Assembly (NCBI GenBank): GCA_030739735.1
Contig: JASLYQ010000009.1
Coordinates: 1 to 64,000 of the forward strand
DNA from: Alphaproteobacteria bacterium
Lineage (GTDB): Bacteria > Pseudomonadota > Alphaproteobacteria > UBA7887
Direction: 5' to 3'
DNA length: 64,000 nucleotides
Shown here: in pieces, positions 26,151-36,993 of the stretch
Numbering within the stretch: the stretch's first letter is position 1
How the letters are laid out: each line of letters begins with the position of its first letter
The notes under the pieces: model-generated
Database searches by the model: none
What the model saw: the letters and a program-made list of their open reading frames with translations, nothing else
What the model was told of the DNA's origin: nothing
Made by a program: the position numbers and the translations under genes

Positions 26151-26845
26151 TGCTCAAAGTTTCCAGCCTGCATGCCTACTACGGTAAGAGTCACATTATC
26201 CAAGGCATCGATTTCAACGTCGGCGAAGGTGAGATCGTCAGCCTCTTGGGCCGTAACGGAGTGGGGCGCTCGACCACGCTAAAAGCGATCACGGGAGAAG
26301 TCGAGCCACGAGGCTCTATCATCTTCCGTGACAGGCAGATCGCGGGGCGCAAGATGCACCAGATCGCCCGCGCCGGTATCGGCTACGTGCCTGAAAATCG
26401 CAACATTTTCCCGACGCTAACCGTGCGCCAAAACCTGATCCTTGGCATCAAGCAGATGGGCAAGAAAGGGCGCTGGAGCATCGATGACATGTTCGAGGCA
26501 TTCCCTAATCTCGGCCAGCGCGCCGACGTCCTCGGCAGCGTCATCTCAGGCGGCGAACAGCAGATGTTGACCATGTGCCGCACCCTGATGGGCGACCCCG
26601 ACCTAATCATGATCGACGAGCCCACTGAGGGCCTAGCGCCCAAGCTCGTGGAACAGGTAAGCCAGCTGCTGGCCGAGATCGCCTCGCGTGGCGTCGCCAT
26701 TCTGCTGGTCGAACAAAAACTCGCCATCGCGCTGCAGATATCCCAGCGCATACTGGTGATGGGCCACGGCAAAATCGTCTTCGAAGGCACCACCGGGGCG
26801 TTCAATGCCAACGAGGACGTGCGCAAGGAGTGGCTGGAGGTTTAG
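26150..26845 (+). CDS. LivF-type ABC transporter ATPase with altered Walker A
   Basis: 231 residues, otherwise typical LivF: LHAYYGKSHIIQGI start, ARAGIGYVPENRNIFPTL, signature ISGGEQQM, Walker B LIMIDEPTEGLAP and switch region LLVEQK. The P-loop reads GRNGVGRST, with Arg (codon CGC at 26267-26269) in place of the nucleotide-binding lysine. Such a change normally abolishes ATP hydrolysis, so the site may be degenerate or the lysine lost recently. Last gene of the Liv operon; what follows is remnants. Confidence 0.92.
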   Translation: MLKVSSLHAYYGKSHIIQGIDFNVGEGEIVSLLGRNGVGRSTTLKAITGEVEPRGSIIFRDRQIAGRKMHQIARAGIGYVPENRNIFPTLTVRQNLILGIKQMGKKGRWSIDDMFEAFPNLGQRADVLGSVISGGEQQMLTMCRTLMGDPDLIMIDEPTEGLAPKLVEQVSQLLAEIASRGVAILLVEQKLAIALQISQRILVMGHGKIVFEGTTGAFNANEDVRKEWLEV

Positions 26846-26897
26846 TCGATCGGCCGCAAGTCGGCGCGACGGGTGAGACAACACCGCGGCGACCAGG

Positions 26898-27440
26898 TCA
26901 TGGCGCGCGCGATGGTGAGCCAGGAGACCGTGGCGGAGCGCTAGATAGCACGGCGCTTTTGGAGCATCGGCCCAAGGCCGAGTAGCGCATACAAACACCC
27001 AGCCACATAGCCTTGATTTCGGACTTTCCACCACGGCGGAAGGCCGCTTGCTGAGTGAATAAAATAAGTGCTGTAGCGTGTAACAGAACTGAGAAAACAA
27101 GTAGCGGTAGCGGCATGTTTTTCGCCATAACCCAGATGCGATTGCGTGTACCATGATAGATTGAGAACGCGCTGCGCTGACCGTTGGAAGCGGAGCCGAT
27201 ATGGCGCACGCCCGCATCGGTAATTTGAGCACAGTAATGGCCGCGCAGACGCAAATGAAAAGCGCGATCGATATCTTCACAACGACAGAAGAAGGAACTA
27301 TCAAATCCACCCGCGGAAAAGAAGATCTCGCGCCTATAGGCTGCAGCCGCAGCACAGGGCGAGAATGTTTGCGCCACCTTGGGTGAGGTATGAGTAGTGA
27401 TTCGCTGTCTTGCTTCGCAAACAGCCCAGCTGAATTTCTC
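26898..27440 (-). pseudogene. Family 2 glycosyltransferase, C-terminal remnant
   Basis: The frame, open from about 27440, reads SPCAAAAAYRREIFF, SAGGFDSSFFCRCEDIDR, AFHLRLRGHYCAQITDAG, VRHIGSASNGQRSAF and YHGTRNRIWVMAKNMP. This is the C-terminal third of a rhamnosyltransferase-like GT2 enzyme (ED motif, RLRG, HxGS, YHxxRN). The GT-A donor-binding half is missing, and the frame opens after a TGA. The surrounding DNA is unusually AT-rich for the window. Confidence 0.7.
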
Positions 27441-27548
27441 AGTCGAGTTATCTCAACTTCAAAATATTCGCTCGGAAAATGTTAGATTTGACGCGGTAAT
27501 TCATCACTGTCGCCAATTACAAGTCGTTATGCGCCCAACGAACTGAAG

Positions 27549-27743
27549 TTAAAACTCGCCTTCTGGCTGAAACTCCGAAATCAACTTTTGAGCAAAACCC
27601 CCAAACTCGTCTTCGCTCTCACCCGGAAGGAGGACCTGTCGCGCTGTTAGCCCATACCACACAACATTATTGCTAACGACTTCCTTGCCGCTCTCCATCT
27701 TGGGCCCTGTGCTCTTTGATGTATTTCGGAAATTAGCCGAGAT
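27549..27743 (-). pseudogene. Remnant of a short STGPK-type hypothetical protein
   Basis: A frame of 64 codons between stops reads ANFRNTSKSTGPKMESGKE, then YGLTARQVLLPGESEDEF and LISEFQPEGEF. Proteins with an N-terminal NAxxSTGPKTxxGK block and an HGLTxxxxxLPGE block are common small proteins of unknown role. The intact family starts earlier and runs on; here there is no start before the STGPK block and the end is premature. It lies in the same decayed AT-rich patch as the glycosyltransferase remnant. Confidence 0.55.
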
Positions 27744-27896
27744 CTAGCGGTTGGAGGCCATAACAGCCCTCACAACGATGGATTGTGAAACCATAAATAT
27801 CGAGAGGTGACAGAGCAGATAAGCAGTCAGTTTGGGAAACCATGACTGCGAGCTGGTATCAGGCTTCTAGGCAAATGCCCGCCAGCAGAAATAGTC

Positions 27897-29798
27897 CTAG
27901 CCGCACGCCCCCTCGTATTCCGGCACCGCATCCGCCAATGCCGAGCGTACCGTGCCATCGTCATACTGTGCTGCAATTTCTATCAACGCGTCGATGGTCA
28001 CGGCTAAAGTTCCGATATCCGCCGCACGCGGGCTCGCCAAGCGGATGCCCTCGTGCGTGGTCTCTACCAGGTGCTCACCACCGTGAAAGAGTTCCTCGTG
28101 CAACTTCTCGCCGGGGCGCGGGCCGGTGATCTCGATGGCGATATCCGTGTCTGGATGCAGCCCTGCGAGGCGAATCATCTGGCGGGCGAGATCGAGGATG
28201 CGCACCGATTGGCCCATATCTAGCACATATATACCCCCGAATTGCCCGCCATTGTCGAGACCCATAGCAGAGGCGTGCAGCACCAGTTCCACCGCCTCCT
28301 GGGTGGTCATGAAATAGCGCGTCATCTCCGGGTCGGTCACGGTTAGCGGGCCGCCGGCTTCCAGCTGGCGCTGAAACAGCGGCACTACCGAGCCGGTCGA
28401 GCCCAACACGTTGCCAAAGCGCACGGTCATGAAGCGCGTACCCTCGCCGGTATCACGGTCTAGCGCCTGGCAATAGGCTTCGGCCAGGCGCTTGGTCGCA
28501 CCCATCACGTTTGTCGGATTGACCGCCTTGTCTGTGGAAATCTGCACCATGGCCCGTGCACCGTGCTCACGTGCGAGGTCGGCGACATTGCGCGTGCCGA
28601 GTATGTTAGTCAACACCGCCTCACAGGCATGGGCCTCGGCGATCGGCACATGCTTAATGGCGGCAGCGTGGAAGACCAATTCGGGCTGTAGGCGAGCAAA
28701 CAGCGCCGCCAGGGCCACGCGGTCGCGCACGTTGACGAGGACCGATTCGTAGGTCAGCGCCGGCCAGCCTTCGACAAGCTCTCTATCGATGCCGTAGAGG
28801 ACGTACTCGCTAGCATCGAGCACAGTGAGCGAGGCTGGTGCGAGCGTCGCGATCTGGCGCACCAACTCACCGCCGATGGTGCCGCCGCCGCCCGTCACCA
28901 ACACCCGCTGGTTGGCCACAAGCGCCTTCATGGCGCTGCGGTCTAGGCGCGTCTGCACCCGCCCAAGCAGATCCTCGACGGCAATAGGCCTGACCGTCCG
29001 GCGCTTGCCGTTTGTGCTCTCCGCCTCATCGTCGAACTCGCTCATTGGTCGCACCCGCGCGAGCGTCATGCCGAGAGTATCGGCGCGCTCCAGCAGCTCG
29101 CCGACGCGCGCGCCGTCGAGCCGCTCCCCGGCCAACAACACGCGCTGCGGCCCCTGCCCGCGCCGCCGCAGGCCTTTCACGGTCTGCTCGAACTCGGCCA
29201 CCCGGCCAAGTACCGGCGTGCCGTGGATGTGGCGGTCGCGGCGCTCGGGCACATCGTCTAGCATGCCGACCACGCGGTAGCGCTCGCCCGGCCGGCGCAT
29301 GGCACGCAGAAAAGCCTCGGCGCGGTCCCCCGCGCCGACCAGCAGCACCGGCACGCGCGCATCGTAGCCCGGCTTGGCGAGCCCCACCAGATCGCCGTCC
29401 TTGGCCAGGCGGTAGAGAAAACGCGGCCCACCCAGCATGGCCACTAACAGCAGCCAGTTGATGACCAGGGTCGAGCGCGGCATCAACTCCAGGCGGGTCA
29501 ACAGAAACATGGCGAAAAGAAAGACCAGAACCACCACGGTCACAGACTTGGTAATGGCGATGAGGTCGTCAATGGACGCGTAGCGCCATACGCCGCGATA
29601 GAGCCCCATAGCGGCAAAGGTCACCATGGCAATGGCGGCAAATAGCGCTGTCGCCTCCAACAGGAAGCCTTGCGTCTGCCGCCATAAGGCCTCACCCATG
29701 CGCAAATAAAGGGCCAGCACAAGCGACAGCGGCGCCATGACCGTGTCATGTGCGAGCGCCAGCCAGGCGCGGCTGCCCTTAATGCCGAGTAGTATCAC
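27897..29798 (-). CDS. WbpM/CapD-like UDP-sugar dehydratase/epimerase, membrane anchored
   Basis: 633 residues. Four N-terminal membrane helices are followed by a CoA-binding-like Rossmann domain (VLLVGAGDRAEAFLR) and the catalytic SDR domain: VTGGGGTIGGELVRQIA for NAD, STDKAVNPTNVMGATKR (the family's Ser-Asp-Lys and Met-x-x-x-Lys variant of YxxxK), and YFMTTQEAVELVLHA. Large FlaA1/WbpM enzymes make 4-keto-6-deoxy sugars for O-antigen, capsule or glycoproteins at the cytoplasmic face. The GTG start overlaps the upstream chimeric ORF (GTGA), so it remains in one transcription unit with the rml remnants. Confidence 0.9.
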   Translation of the reverse strand: MILLGIKGSRAWLALAHDTVMAPLSLVLALYLRMGEALWRQTQGFLLEATALFAAIAMVTFAAMGLYRGVWRYASIDDLIAITKSVTVVVLVFLFAMFLLTRLELMPRSTLVINWLLLVAMLGGPRFLYRLAKDGDLVGLAKPGYDARVPVLLVGAGDRAEAFLRAMRRPGERYRVVGMLDDVPERRDRHIHGTPVLGRVAEFEQTVKGLRRRGQGPQRVLLAGERLDGARVGELLERADTLGMTLARVRPMSEFDDEAESTNGKRRTVRPIAVEDLLGRVQTRLDRSAMKALVANQRVLVTGGGGTIGGELVRQIATLAPASLTVLDASEYVLYGIDRELVEGWPALTYESVLVNVRDRVALAALFARLQPELVFHAAAIKHVPIAEAHACEAVLTNILGTRNVADLAREHGARAMVQISTDKAVNPTNVMGATKRLAEAYCQALDRDTGEGTRFMTVRFGNVLGSTGSVVPLFQRQLEAGGPLTVTDPEMTRYFMTTQEAVELVLHASAMGLDNGGQFGGIYVLDMGQSVRILDLARQMIRLAGLHPDTDIAIEITGPRPGEKLHEELFHGGEHLVETTHEGIRLASPRAADIGTLAVTIDALIEIAAQYDDGTVRSALADAVPEYEGACG

Positions 29799-30064
29799 GC
29801 CGCCGGCCCTTCATCAGCAATCTGGGCCAAATAGGTGCCGTAGCGGGTGCCCGCCAAGTCCTCCGCCACTGCCACCGCGTCGCAGATGTCGGCCTGCACG
29901 AAAGCATAGGCCCGACCGTCCTCAACAGCCGCCACCGAACGCGGGTTCGTGGCATAGGTCAGGGCATCGACATTGACCACACGGTGACCCGTCGTCTCAC
30001 CGATCAGGTGAAGGACGAGTGCCGAGCCTATAAAGCCGCTGTCGCCGATTACCAGAACCTTCAT
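29795..30064 (-). pseudogene. Chimeric rml remnant: RmlB N-terminus joined to an RmlA-like tail
   Basis: The 89-codon ORF starts as dTDP-glucose 4,6-dehydratase: MKVLVIGDSGFIGSAL, VVNVDALTYATN, FVQADICDAVAV, with the first Gly of GGAGFIG changed to Asp. After about residue 68 it jumps to LAGTRYGTYLAQIADEG, which fits the C-terminal KxxYGxYLxxLxxE of glucose-1-phosphate thymidylyltransferase. All catalytic residues of both enzymes are missing. It looks like an in-frame deletion joint. It is coupled at both ends to neighbouring ORFs. Confidence 0.65.
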
Positions 30065-30399
30065 CAGACGGGCTTTAGCTTATAGAGAAATGGGCTGTCA
30101 AAGGTAGCCAGCGGCGGCGTCAAGTCCTTCTCCGACAGCATCGCTTCGCCCGCCGCCACCGGCCAGGCAATGCCGAGAGCGGGATCGTCCCAGCAAATCT
30201 GCGCATCGTAGTGAGTGTGGGGATCGATGAAGCCCGGCGCCCCCATGCAATCAGCAGCATCGATGCCGCTATCCGCGCCATCCGCGATGCGGCCGATCTC
30301 GGCGATCCTGCCGTCCTGCACCGCAACATCGCCACGGAAGGCAGGTGCCCCGCTACCGTCGATCAGCGTGCCGTTCCTGATCAGCGACTCGTAGGCCAT
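30064..30399 (-). pseudogene. Chimeric remnant: amidohydrolase N-terminus joined to RmlC tail
   Basis: Residues 1-68 are the start of a D-aminoacylase-like amidohydrolase (YESLIRNGTLIDGSGAP, GFIDPHTHYDAQICWD with the metal His-x-His). From CWDDPALGIAWPV on it matches the C-terminus of dTDP-4-dehydrorhamnose 3,5-epimerase, whose usual end is WDDPxLGIxWP followed by LSEKD; here AMLSEKDLTPPLA. The joint falls in the shared WD, a plausible microhomology. Neither activity can survive. The stop is shared with the next start (TGATG). Confidence 0.7.
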
Positions 30400-30427
30400 G
30401 AGATCCTCGGATGCAGCGGGAAAATGG

Positions 30428-30501
30428 TGGGCCCGGCAGGACTCGAACCTGCGACAACACCGTTATGAGCGGCGCGTTCTAACCAACTGAACTACAGGCC
30501 C
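30428..30501 (-). tRNA. tRNA with CAU anticodon (tRNA-Ile2 or elongator tRNA-Met)
   Basis: The minus strand folds into a cloverleaf: acceptor GGGCCTG/CGGGCCC, D-arm GTTC/GAAC, anticodon stem CGCCG/CGGTG with loop CTCATAA, T-arm GCAGG/CCTGC, discriminator A at 30428. The G1-C72 pair rules out initiator tRNA. Sequence alone does not separate lysidine-type tRNA-Ile(CAU) from elongator Met; I favour Ile2 from its acceptor stem. Confidence 0.9.
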
Positions 30502-30676
30502 TTGAGCGAGTAAAATCCAGGTATCGGGGATCGGCGCACGGAAGGCAAGGGGCATGATCATTGTATCTGGTGCAGGAGGCTGACAAATCTCTCCAACGGC
30601 TCGAGCGCAGCAAGGGGACCCCCTTCGAGAGTTCCCCGCAGCCCTTAGCGAAAACTATCGCTACGGCAATACCGCT

Positions 30677-32737
<2,061 letters not shown>

Positions 32738-32838
32738 GCGCGTTCTATCCCCGAAAAAATCACAGATCAGCTGGCACGCAGCGGAACACCGCCCCATCCG
32801 GAACGGCGCCCTCAATTCGCGGTCAACTCATACCGTAT

Positions 32839-34812
32839 CTACGTGGGGCTTGTTAGCGTCGAAGCAAGACCCCCCGCGCCCGCCACATCCCGAGCCAGTG
32901 CATCCCGTTGATGCCGTAAAGCGAGTATTTGAGCAAGAACTTCCTCGCTAGGGTTCTCGCCAAGCGCCACCGACGCCGCTTCGATCTCCGCATCGAGGGC
33001 GGCCCGGCGGTGCAACGCCGCCACATGGCGCCAGCCCGCGAGCGCCTCGTTTTCCTCCGCCTCGGCCCGCACGAAGCCTTCGGCCAGCCCTGAGCCCCAG
33101 CCCGTCGGCGCGATCAGCGCAGAAGCCTCCTGGGCCAAACCGACGGCGGCGACACGTGCCTGCAAGCTATTGCGGGCATGCGCTTCTGCTTCTGCTTCTG
33201 CTTCTGCTTCTGCTTCTGCTTCTGCTTCTGCTTCTGCTTCTGCTTCTGCTTCTGCTTCTGCGGCGATATTGCCCAGCGCATGGCGTAAACGCTCAAACGC
33301 GGGGGTGACAAAGCTCATAGCCGCTAGGTCCTCGACCGTGTCCGCCAGCAGTCCCGGGTGGTTGAGCAACGTGGCAAGCAGCAGACGCTCACGGCGCTCG
33401 GCCTCGGCAGCGTCACCCCGTGCCGCAGCCGTCACGGCCACCGCACGACCTCGCTGTTCAGCCTCGTAAGGACTGATGTCCATATCAGGCTGCGCTGATT
33501 CGCGGGCGCGACGGCTTCCCATGCGTCTACGTCTGGTAGCACGCTGCGGGGTGTCGAAATCCCTGTCGAAGCGGCGACGGAACTCCTTGCTATACTGGGC
33601 ACGCACGTTGCCGTCGCGAATCGTCGCCACCACTTGATCGAGATAGTGGCGCAGACCGGCGCGGCGCTCCGGCGTGTCGAAGCTGCCGCCAGCCAACTTT
33701 TGCCGCCAGAGCATGTCCACCAAAGGCTGCGCGGCCTCGAGGCGGGCGCTCAGCGCGGCGGCACCATGGGCGGCGAGCAGACTATCCGGATCTTCGCCTT
33801 CGGGCAGAAAGACAAATCGCAACGAGCGACCGGGGCTGAGCAACGGCAGGGCGCGCTTGGCAGCGCGCGCGGCCGCGTGGCGACCGGCCGTGTCACCGTC
33901 GAGGCAAAGCACGGGCTCTGCGGCCAAGCGCCAGAGCGCAGCCATCTGCTCCTCGCCCAAGGCCGTGCCAAGCGGAGCTACAGCATTGTCAAAGCCGGCG
34001 CGGGTTAGGGCGATTACGTCCATGTACCCCTCGACCACAATGACCGAGCCTGAATCGCGTGCGGGTTTGCGTGCGGCAGCGAGATTGTAAAGCGCTCGGC
34101 GTTTCTGGAAGACTGGCGTTTCCGGCGAGTTGAGATATTTAGGCTGTCCGTCACCGAGCACGCGACCGCCGAAACCGATCACCCTGCCCTGGCGGTTACC
34201 GATAGGAAAAATAATGCGGCCGCGGAAGAAATCGAAGCAGGTCCCGTCATCGGCACGGCGCGCCAGCCCCGCGTCCACCGCCAGATTCTCGTCCACGCCC
34301 GATGCAGCAAGATGCGGCAGCAGCGCCTGGCGACGGTCCGGCGCCCAGCCGATGCCGAACTCGGCGATAGTGTTACCATTGAGCCCGCGCGCTTCGAGAT
34401 AGTCCCGAGCTGAGCCGGCATCGTCGCGTAACAGGGCCTGAGCGAACCAGGCATTAGCGGTTGCCAGAGCTTCCATCACGGTGGCCTGACGCGCGGCCTG
34501 AACGCGCGCCTCCGACGTTGTCTCCGGCACACTCAATCCCGCCTCGTCAGCAAGCCGCTCGACGGCCTCGGGAAAGTTGAGGCCGTCATGCTGCATGACA
34601 AAGCCGATGACATCGCCATGGGCGCCGCAGCCGAAGCAGTGGAAAAAGGCCTTATCGTCGTTGACCGTGAAGGATGGCGTCTTCTCCTTGTGGAAAGGAC
34701 AGAGCCCCACATGCTCATGTCCGCGCCGGGCCAGGCGCACGCTACGCCCCACCACATCGCTGACCGGCACGCGCGCGCGAATGTCGTCGAGAAACTGCGG
34801 CGGCAAGCTCAT
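32839..34812 (-). CDS. dnaG: DNA primase
   Basis: 657 residues. The N-terminal CHC2 zinc ribbon is present (CPFHKEKTPSFTVNDD, then CFGCGAHGD). The RNA polymerase domain has FFRGRIIFPIGNRQGRVIGF and the TOPRIM block VIVVEGYMDVIAL with EEQMAALWRLA and LCLDGDTAGRHAA. The C-terminal DnaB-binding helical domain contains an Ala-Glu repeat of about 27 residues. It synthesises RNA primers at the replication fork. The ATG overlaps the stop of the YqeY gene by 4 nt (ATGA), so the two are coupled. Confidence 0.97.
   Translation of the reverse strand: MSLPPQFLDDIRARVPVSDVVGRSVRLARRGHEHVGLCPFHKEKTPSFTVNDDKAFFHCFGCGAHGDVIGFVMQHDGLNFPEAVERLADEAGLSVPETTSEARVQAARQATVMEALATANAWFAQALLRDDAGSARDYLEARGLNGNTIAEFGIGWAPDRRQALLPHLAASGVDENLAVDAGLARRADDGTCFDFFRGRIIFPIGNRQGRVIGFGGRVLGDGQPKYLNSPETPVFQKRRALYNLAAARKPARDSGSVIVVEGYMDVIALTRAGFDNAVAPLGTALGEEQMAALWRLAAEPVLCLDGDTAGRHAAARAAKRALPLLSPGRSLRFVFLPEGEDPDSLLAAHGAAALSARLEAAQPLVDMLWRQKLAGGSFDTPERRAGLRHYLDQVVATIRDGNVRAQYSKEFRRRFDRDFDTPQRATRRRRMGSRRARESAQPDMDISPYEAEQRGRAVAVTAAARGDAAEAERRERLLLATLLNHPGLLADTVEDLAAMSFVTPAFERLRHALGNIAAEAEAEAEAEAEAEAEAEAEAEAEAEAHARNSLQARVAAVGLAQEASALIAPTGWGSGLAEGFVRAEAEENEALAGWRHVAALHRRAALDAEIEAASVALGENPSEEVLAQILALRHQRDALARDVAGAGGLASTLTSPT
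33182..33259. repeat. Hexanucleotide tandem repeat (GCTTCT)13 within dnaG
   Basis: Thirteen perfect copies of GCTTCT on the plus strand encode (Ala-Glu)13 in the C-terminal region of primase. Each slip would add or remove two residues without a frameshift. The encoded segment is probably a charged helical linker. Confidence 0.95.
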
Positions 34813-35279
34813 CCGCCGCCCGCCAGGCTCTCCTTCACCAGCGCCGATACCTTGGCAAAGTCCATGCGCCCGGCATAGGACGCCTTCAGCGCCGCCATAA
34901 CCCGTCCCATGTCCTTGACCGAATCGGCACCGAGTTCGGCAAGCGTGGTCTGCACCACATCCGCCGTCTCGTCCGCGTCGAGCGCCTTCGGCATATAGCC
35001 CTCGATAATCAAGATCTCCTCAGCCTCCTGGCGTGCCAGTTCGTCACGCCCCGCCTGCTCGTAGAGCGCAATCGAATCGCACCGCTGTCGGACCATCTTG
35101 TCCAGCATCTCGAGAATTCGTCTGTCGTCGATTCCGTCCTCGTTGCCGTCGCCACGCGCCGCAATATCGCGATCCTTCAAAGTAGCCATGATCAGTCGTA
35201 GCGTCGCCACTCGGCAGCGCTCCTTGGCCTTCATCGCCACCTTCAGATCATCTGCAAAACGGCTTCTCAGCTCCATCAT
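34809..35279 (-). CDS. GatB/YqeY domain protein
   Basis: 156 residues, the usual single-domain length. It opens LRSRFADDLKVAMKAKE and continues with RVATLRLIMATLKDRDIA, a cluster of acidic helices, IEGYMPKALDADE and GADSVKDMGRVMAALKASY, all standard. The fold is the tail domain of the GatB amidotransferase subunit and is thought to bind tRNA; the free protein's role is unclear. Two adjacent ATGs (35279, 35276) follow GGGG. First gene of the yqeY-dnaG-rpoD operon and divergent from carA, the common alphaproteobacterial order. Confidence 0.92.
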   Translation of the reverse strand: MMELRSRFADDLKVAMKAKERCRVATLRLIMATLKDRDIAARGDGNEDGIDDRRILEMLDKMVRQRCDSIALYEQAGRDELARQEAEEILIIEGYMPKALDADETADVVQTTLAELGADSVKDMGRVMAALKASYAGRMDFAKVSALVKESLAGGG

Positions 35280-35444
35280 CGAAACCCCATGATGTCTGGC
35301 TGCACCAAGGAGGCACGGCATACCCTTGCCGGCTCCCATGACAGAACTGGAAAGGGTGAGACATCCCGTCGTCGGAGTCCATTCACAAATATCAGAATTT
35401 TTAACATATTGATTCTTAGCAATTTTATTCCTATCAGAGCACGC

Positions 35445-35473
35445 TTGACGGCGCCGAGGCCGATGCGTACTTT
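35445..35473 (+). promoter_or_regulatory. Candidate sigma-70 promoter of carA
   Basis: TTGACG (35445-35450), a 17-nt spacer and TACTTT (35468-35473) lie 38 nt before the carA ATG. An AT-rich stretch just upstream (35397-35430) could act as an UP element or serve the divergent yqeY promoter. Confidence 0.5.
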
Positions 35474-35511
35474 CCGCCAGTTTCGGCCGCAGAATAAGCG
35501 AAGCACACATT

Positions 35512-36678
35512 ATGCCGGAGACTAACACCACCGCCCACCGCGTCGGCCCACCAACCGCGGTTCTCGTACTTGGCGACGGACGCGTGGTCAGCGGCCAGGG
35601 TCTCGGCGCCAGTGCCAGTGCCGTGGGCGAAGTCTGCTTCAATACCTCGATGACCGGTTATCAGGAGATCATCAGCGATCCCTCCTATGCCGGCCAACTC
35701 ATCACCTTCACCTTTCCCCATATCGGCAATGTCGGCAGCAACGAAGAGGATCTGGAAACCATCACGCCGGCCGCTCGCGGCTGTATCCTGCGTTGCGATA
35801 TCACGGAGCCATCGAACTGGCGCGCCAGCCGCCATCTCGATGCCTGGCTGGTCAACCATGGCCTACCCGGGATCGCCGGCGTGGACACGCGCGCATTGAC
35901 CCAAATCGTGCGCAAAAGCGGCGCCCCCAACGGCATTATCGCTCACAATCCGGACGGCCGGTTCGATTTAGAGACGCTGCGCCAGCATGCGGCCACCTGG
36001 CCGGGCCTCGAAGGCATGGATTTAGCGCGCGAGGTGAGCTGCAGCCAAAGCTACACCTGGGACCAGACCGCTTGGTCGCTCGAAGGCAGCTTCGGCCGTT
36101 TTAAAGGCTGCGGCCCCCATGTCGTCGCAATCGATTTTGGCGCCAAACACAATATCCTGCGCTGCCTAGCAAGCGCCGGCTGCCGCGTGACGGTGGTACC
36201 GGCGGCGACGAGCGCCGAGGACGTGCTCGCCCACAAGCCGGACGGCATTTTTTTGTCCAACGGGCCAGGCGATCCTGCCGCCACCGGCAGCTACGCCGTG
36301 CCGGTGATCCGTGCCCTCTTGGAGACCGCCATTCCCATATTCGGCATCTGCCTCGGCCATCAGATGTTGGCGCTGGCACTCGGCGCGCGCACTCGCAAGA
36401 TGCGACAGGGCCATCGTGGCGCCAATCACCCGGTCAAGGACCTGGCCACCGGCAAAGTGGAGATTACCAGCCAAAACCACGGCTTCATGGTCGATGCAGA
36501 GAGCCTGCCGGAAGGTGTGGAGCAGACCCACATTTCGCTGTTCGACGGCACGCTAGAGGGTTTGCGCCTGACAGACAAGCCGGTGTTCAGCGTGCAACAC
36601 CACCCCGAAGCGTCACCCGGACCACGCGACAGTCACTACCTATTCGACCACTTTGTGGCGACGATCACAGGGTCCTGA
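35512..36678 (+). CDS. carA: Carbamoyl-phosphate synthase small (glutaminase) subunit
   Basis: 388 residues. The N-terminal CarA domain ([37 protein letters not shown]) precedes a class I glutamine amidotransferase: nucleophile in FGICLGHQM, catalytic His and Glu in [10 protein letters not shown]. It supplies ammonia from glutamine to CarB for arginine and pyrimidine synthesis. CarB is not encoded next to it: an unknown remnant and an SDR gene follow. The double ATP-grasp protein at 3830 is not a substitute, being far shorter than CarB. Confidence 0.96.
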   Translation: MPETNTTAHRVGPPTAVLVLGDGRVVSGQGLGASASAVGEVCFNTSMTGYQEIISDPSYAGQLITFTFPHIGNVGSNEEDLETITPAARGCILRCDITEPSNWRASRHLDAWLVNHGLPGIAGVDTRALTQIVRKSGAPNGIIAHNPDGRFDLETLRQHAATWPGLEGMDLAREVSCSQSYTWDQTAWSLEGSFGRFKGCGPHVVAIDFGAKHNILRCLASAGCRVTVVPAATSAEDVLAHKPDGIFLSNGPGDPAATGSYAVPVIRALLETAIPIFGICLGHQMLALALGARTRKMRQGHRGANHPVKDLATGKVEITSQNHGFMVDAESLPEGVEQTHISLFDGTLEGLRLTDKPVFSVQHHPEASPGPRDSHYLFDHFVATITGS

Positions 36679-36747
36679 GCGTTGTACCCCGAGGCGGTGA
36701 CTTGCATCACAGCGTCTTGGCCGCTTCACGGTACAGTATCAGCAGTA

Positions 36748-36980
36748 TCAAATTTCGTCCTGAATAGCTGGCGCAGCCTTGCCGTCCAGCCCTTCGATCG
36801 CTGTGAACGGCCCAAGCTCGGCAACAGTTCTACTGCTCAAGCGAAGACGCAGCGCCGACCCGTACACCAGCGCGCAGCGATCGACCACCAACGATCCCGG
36901 CGCCGTACGGTCCGCATCGTCGGCAATGCCTTCGACCAGCCAAAATTCCAGTGCGGCTGACCGGCTGCAAAATCACGCGC
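36748..36980 (-). other. Unidentified coding-like remnant
   Basis: In the 315-nt gap after carA one minus-strand frame is open for about 76 codons with GC-biased third positions (SAALEFWLVEGIADDAD, APGSLVVDRCALVYGS, VAELGPFTAIEGLDG) but has no good start. It ends in TGA at 36748. Probably the tail of a decayed gene; family not recognised. Confidence 0.3.
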
Positions 36981-36993
36981 TACGTCGCCGCGC

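Noticed and set aside
26633-27355. A 240-codon minus-strand ORF over the end of livF
   Set aside because: Its codons are a shadow of livF and of the glycosyltransferase remnant; no domain pattern.
30428-30501. Initiator tRNA-Met
   Set aside because: Position 1-72 is a G-C pair, whereas bacterial initiator tRNA has a mismatch there.
33182-33259. CRISPR-like array
   Set aside because: It is a perfect 6-nt tandem repeat without spacers inside the dnaG reading frame.
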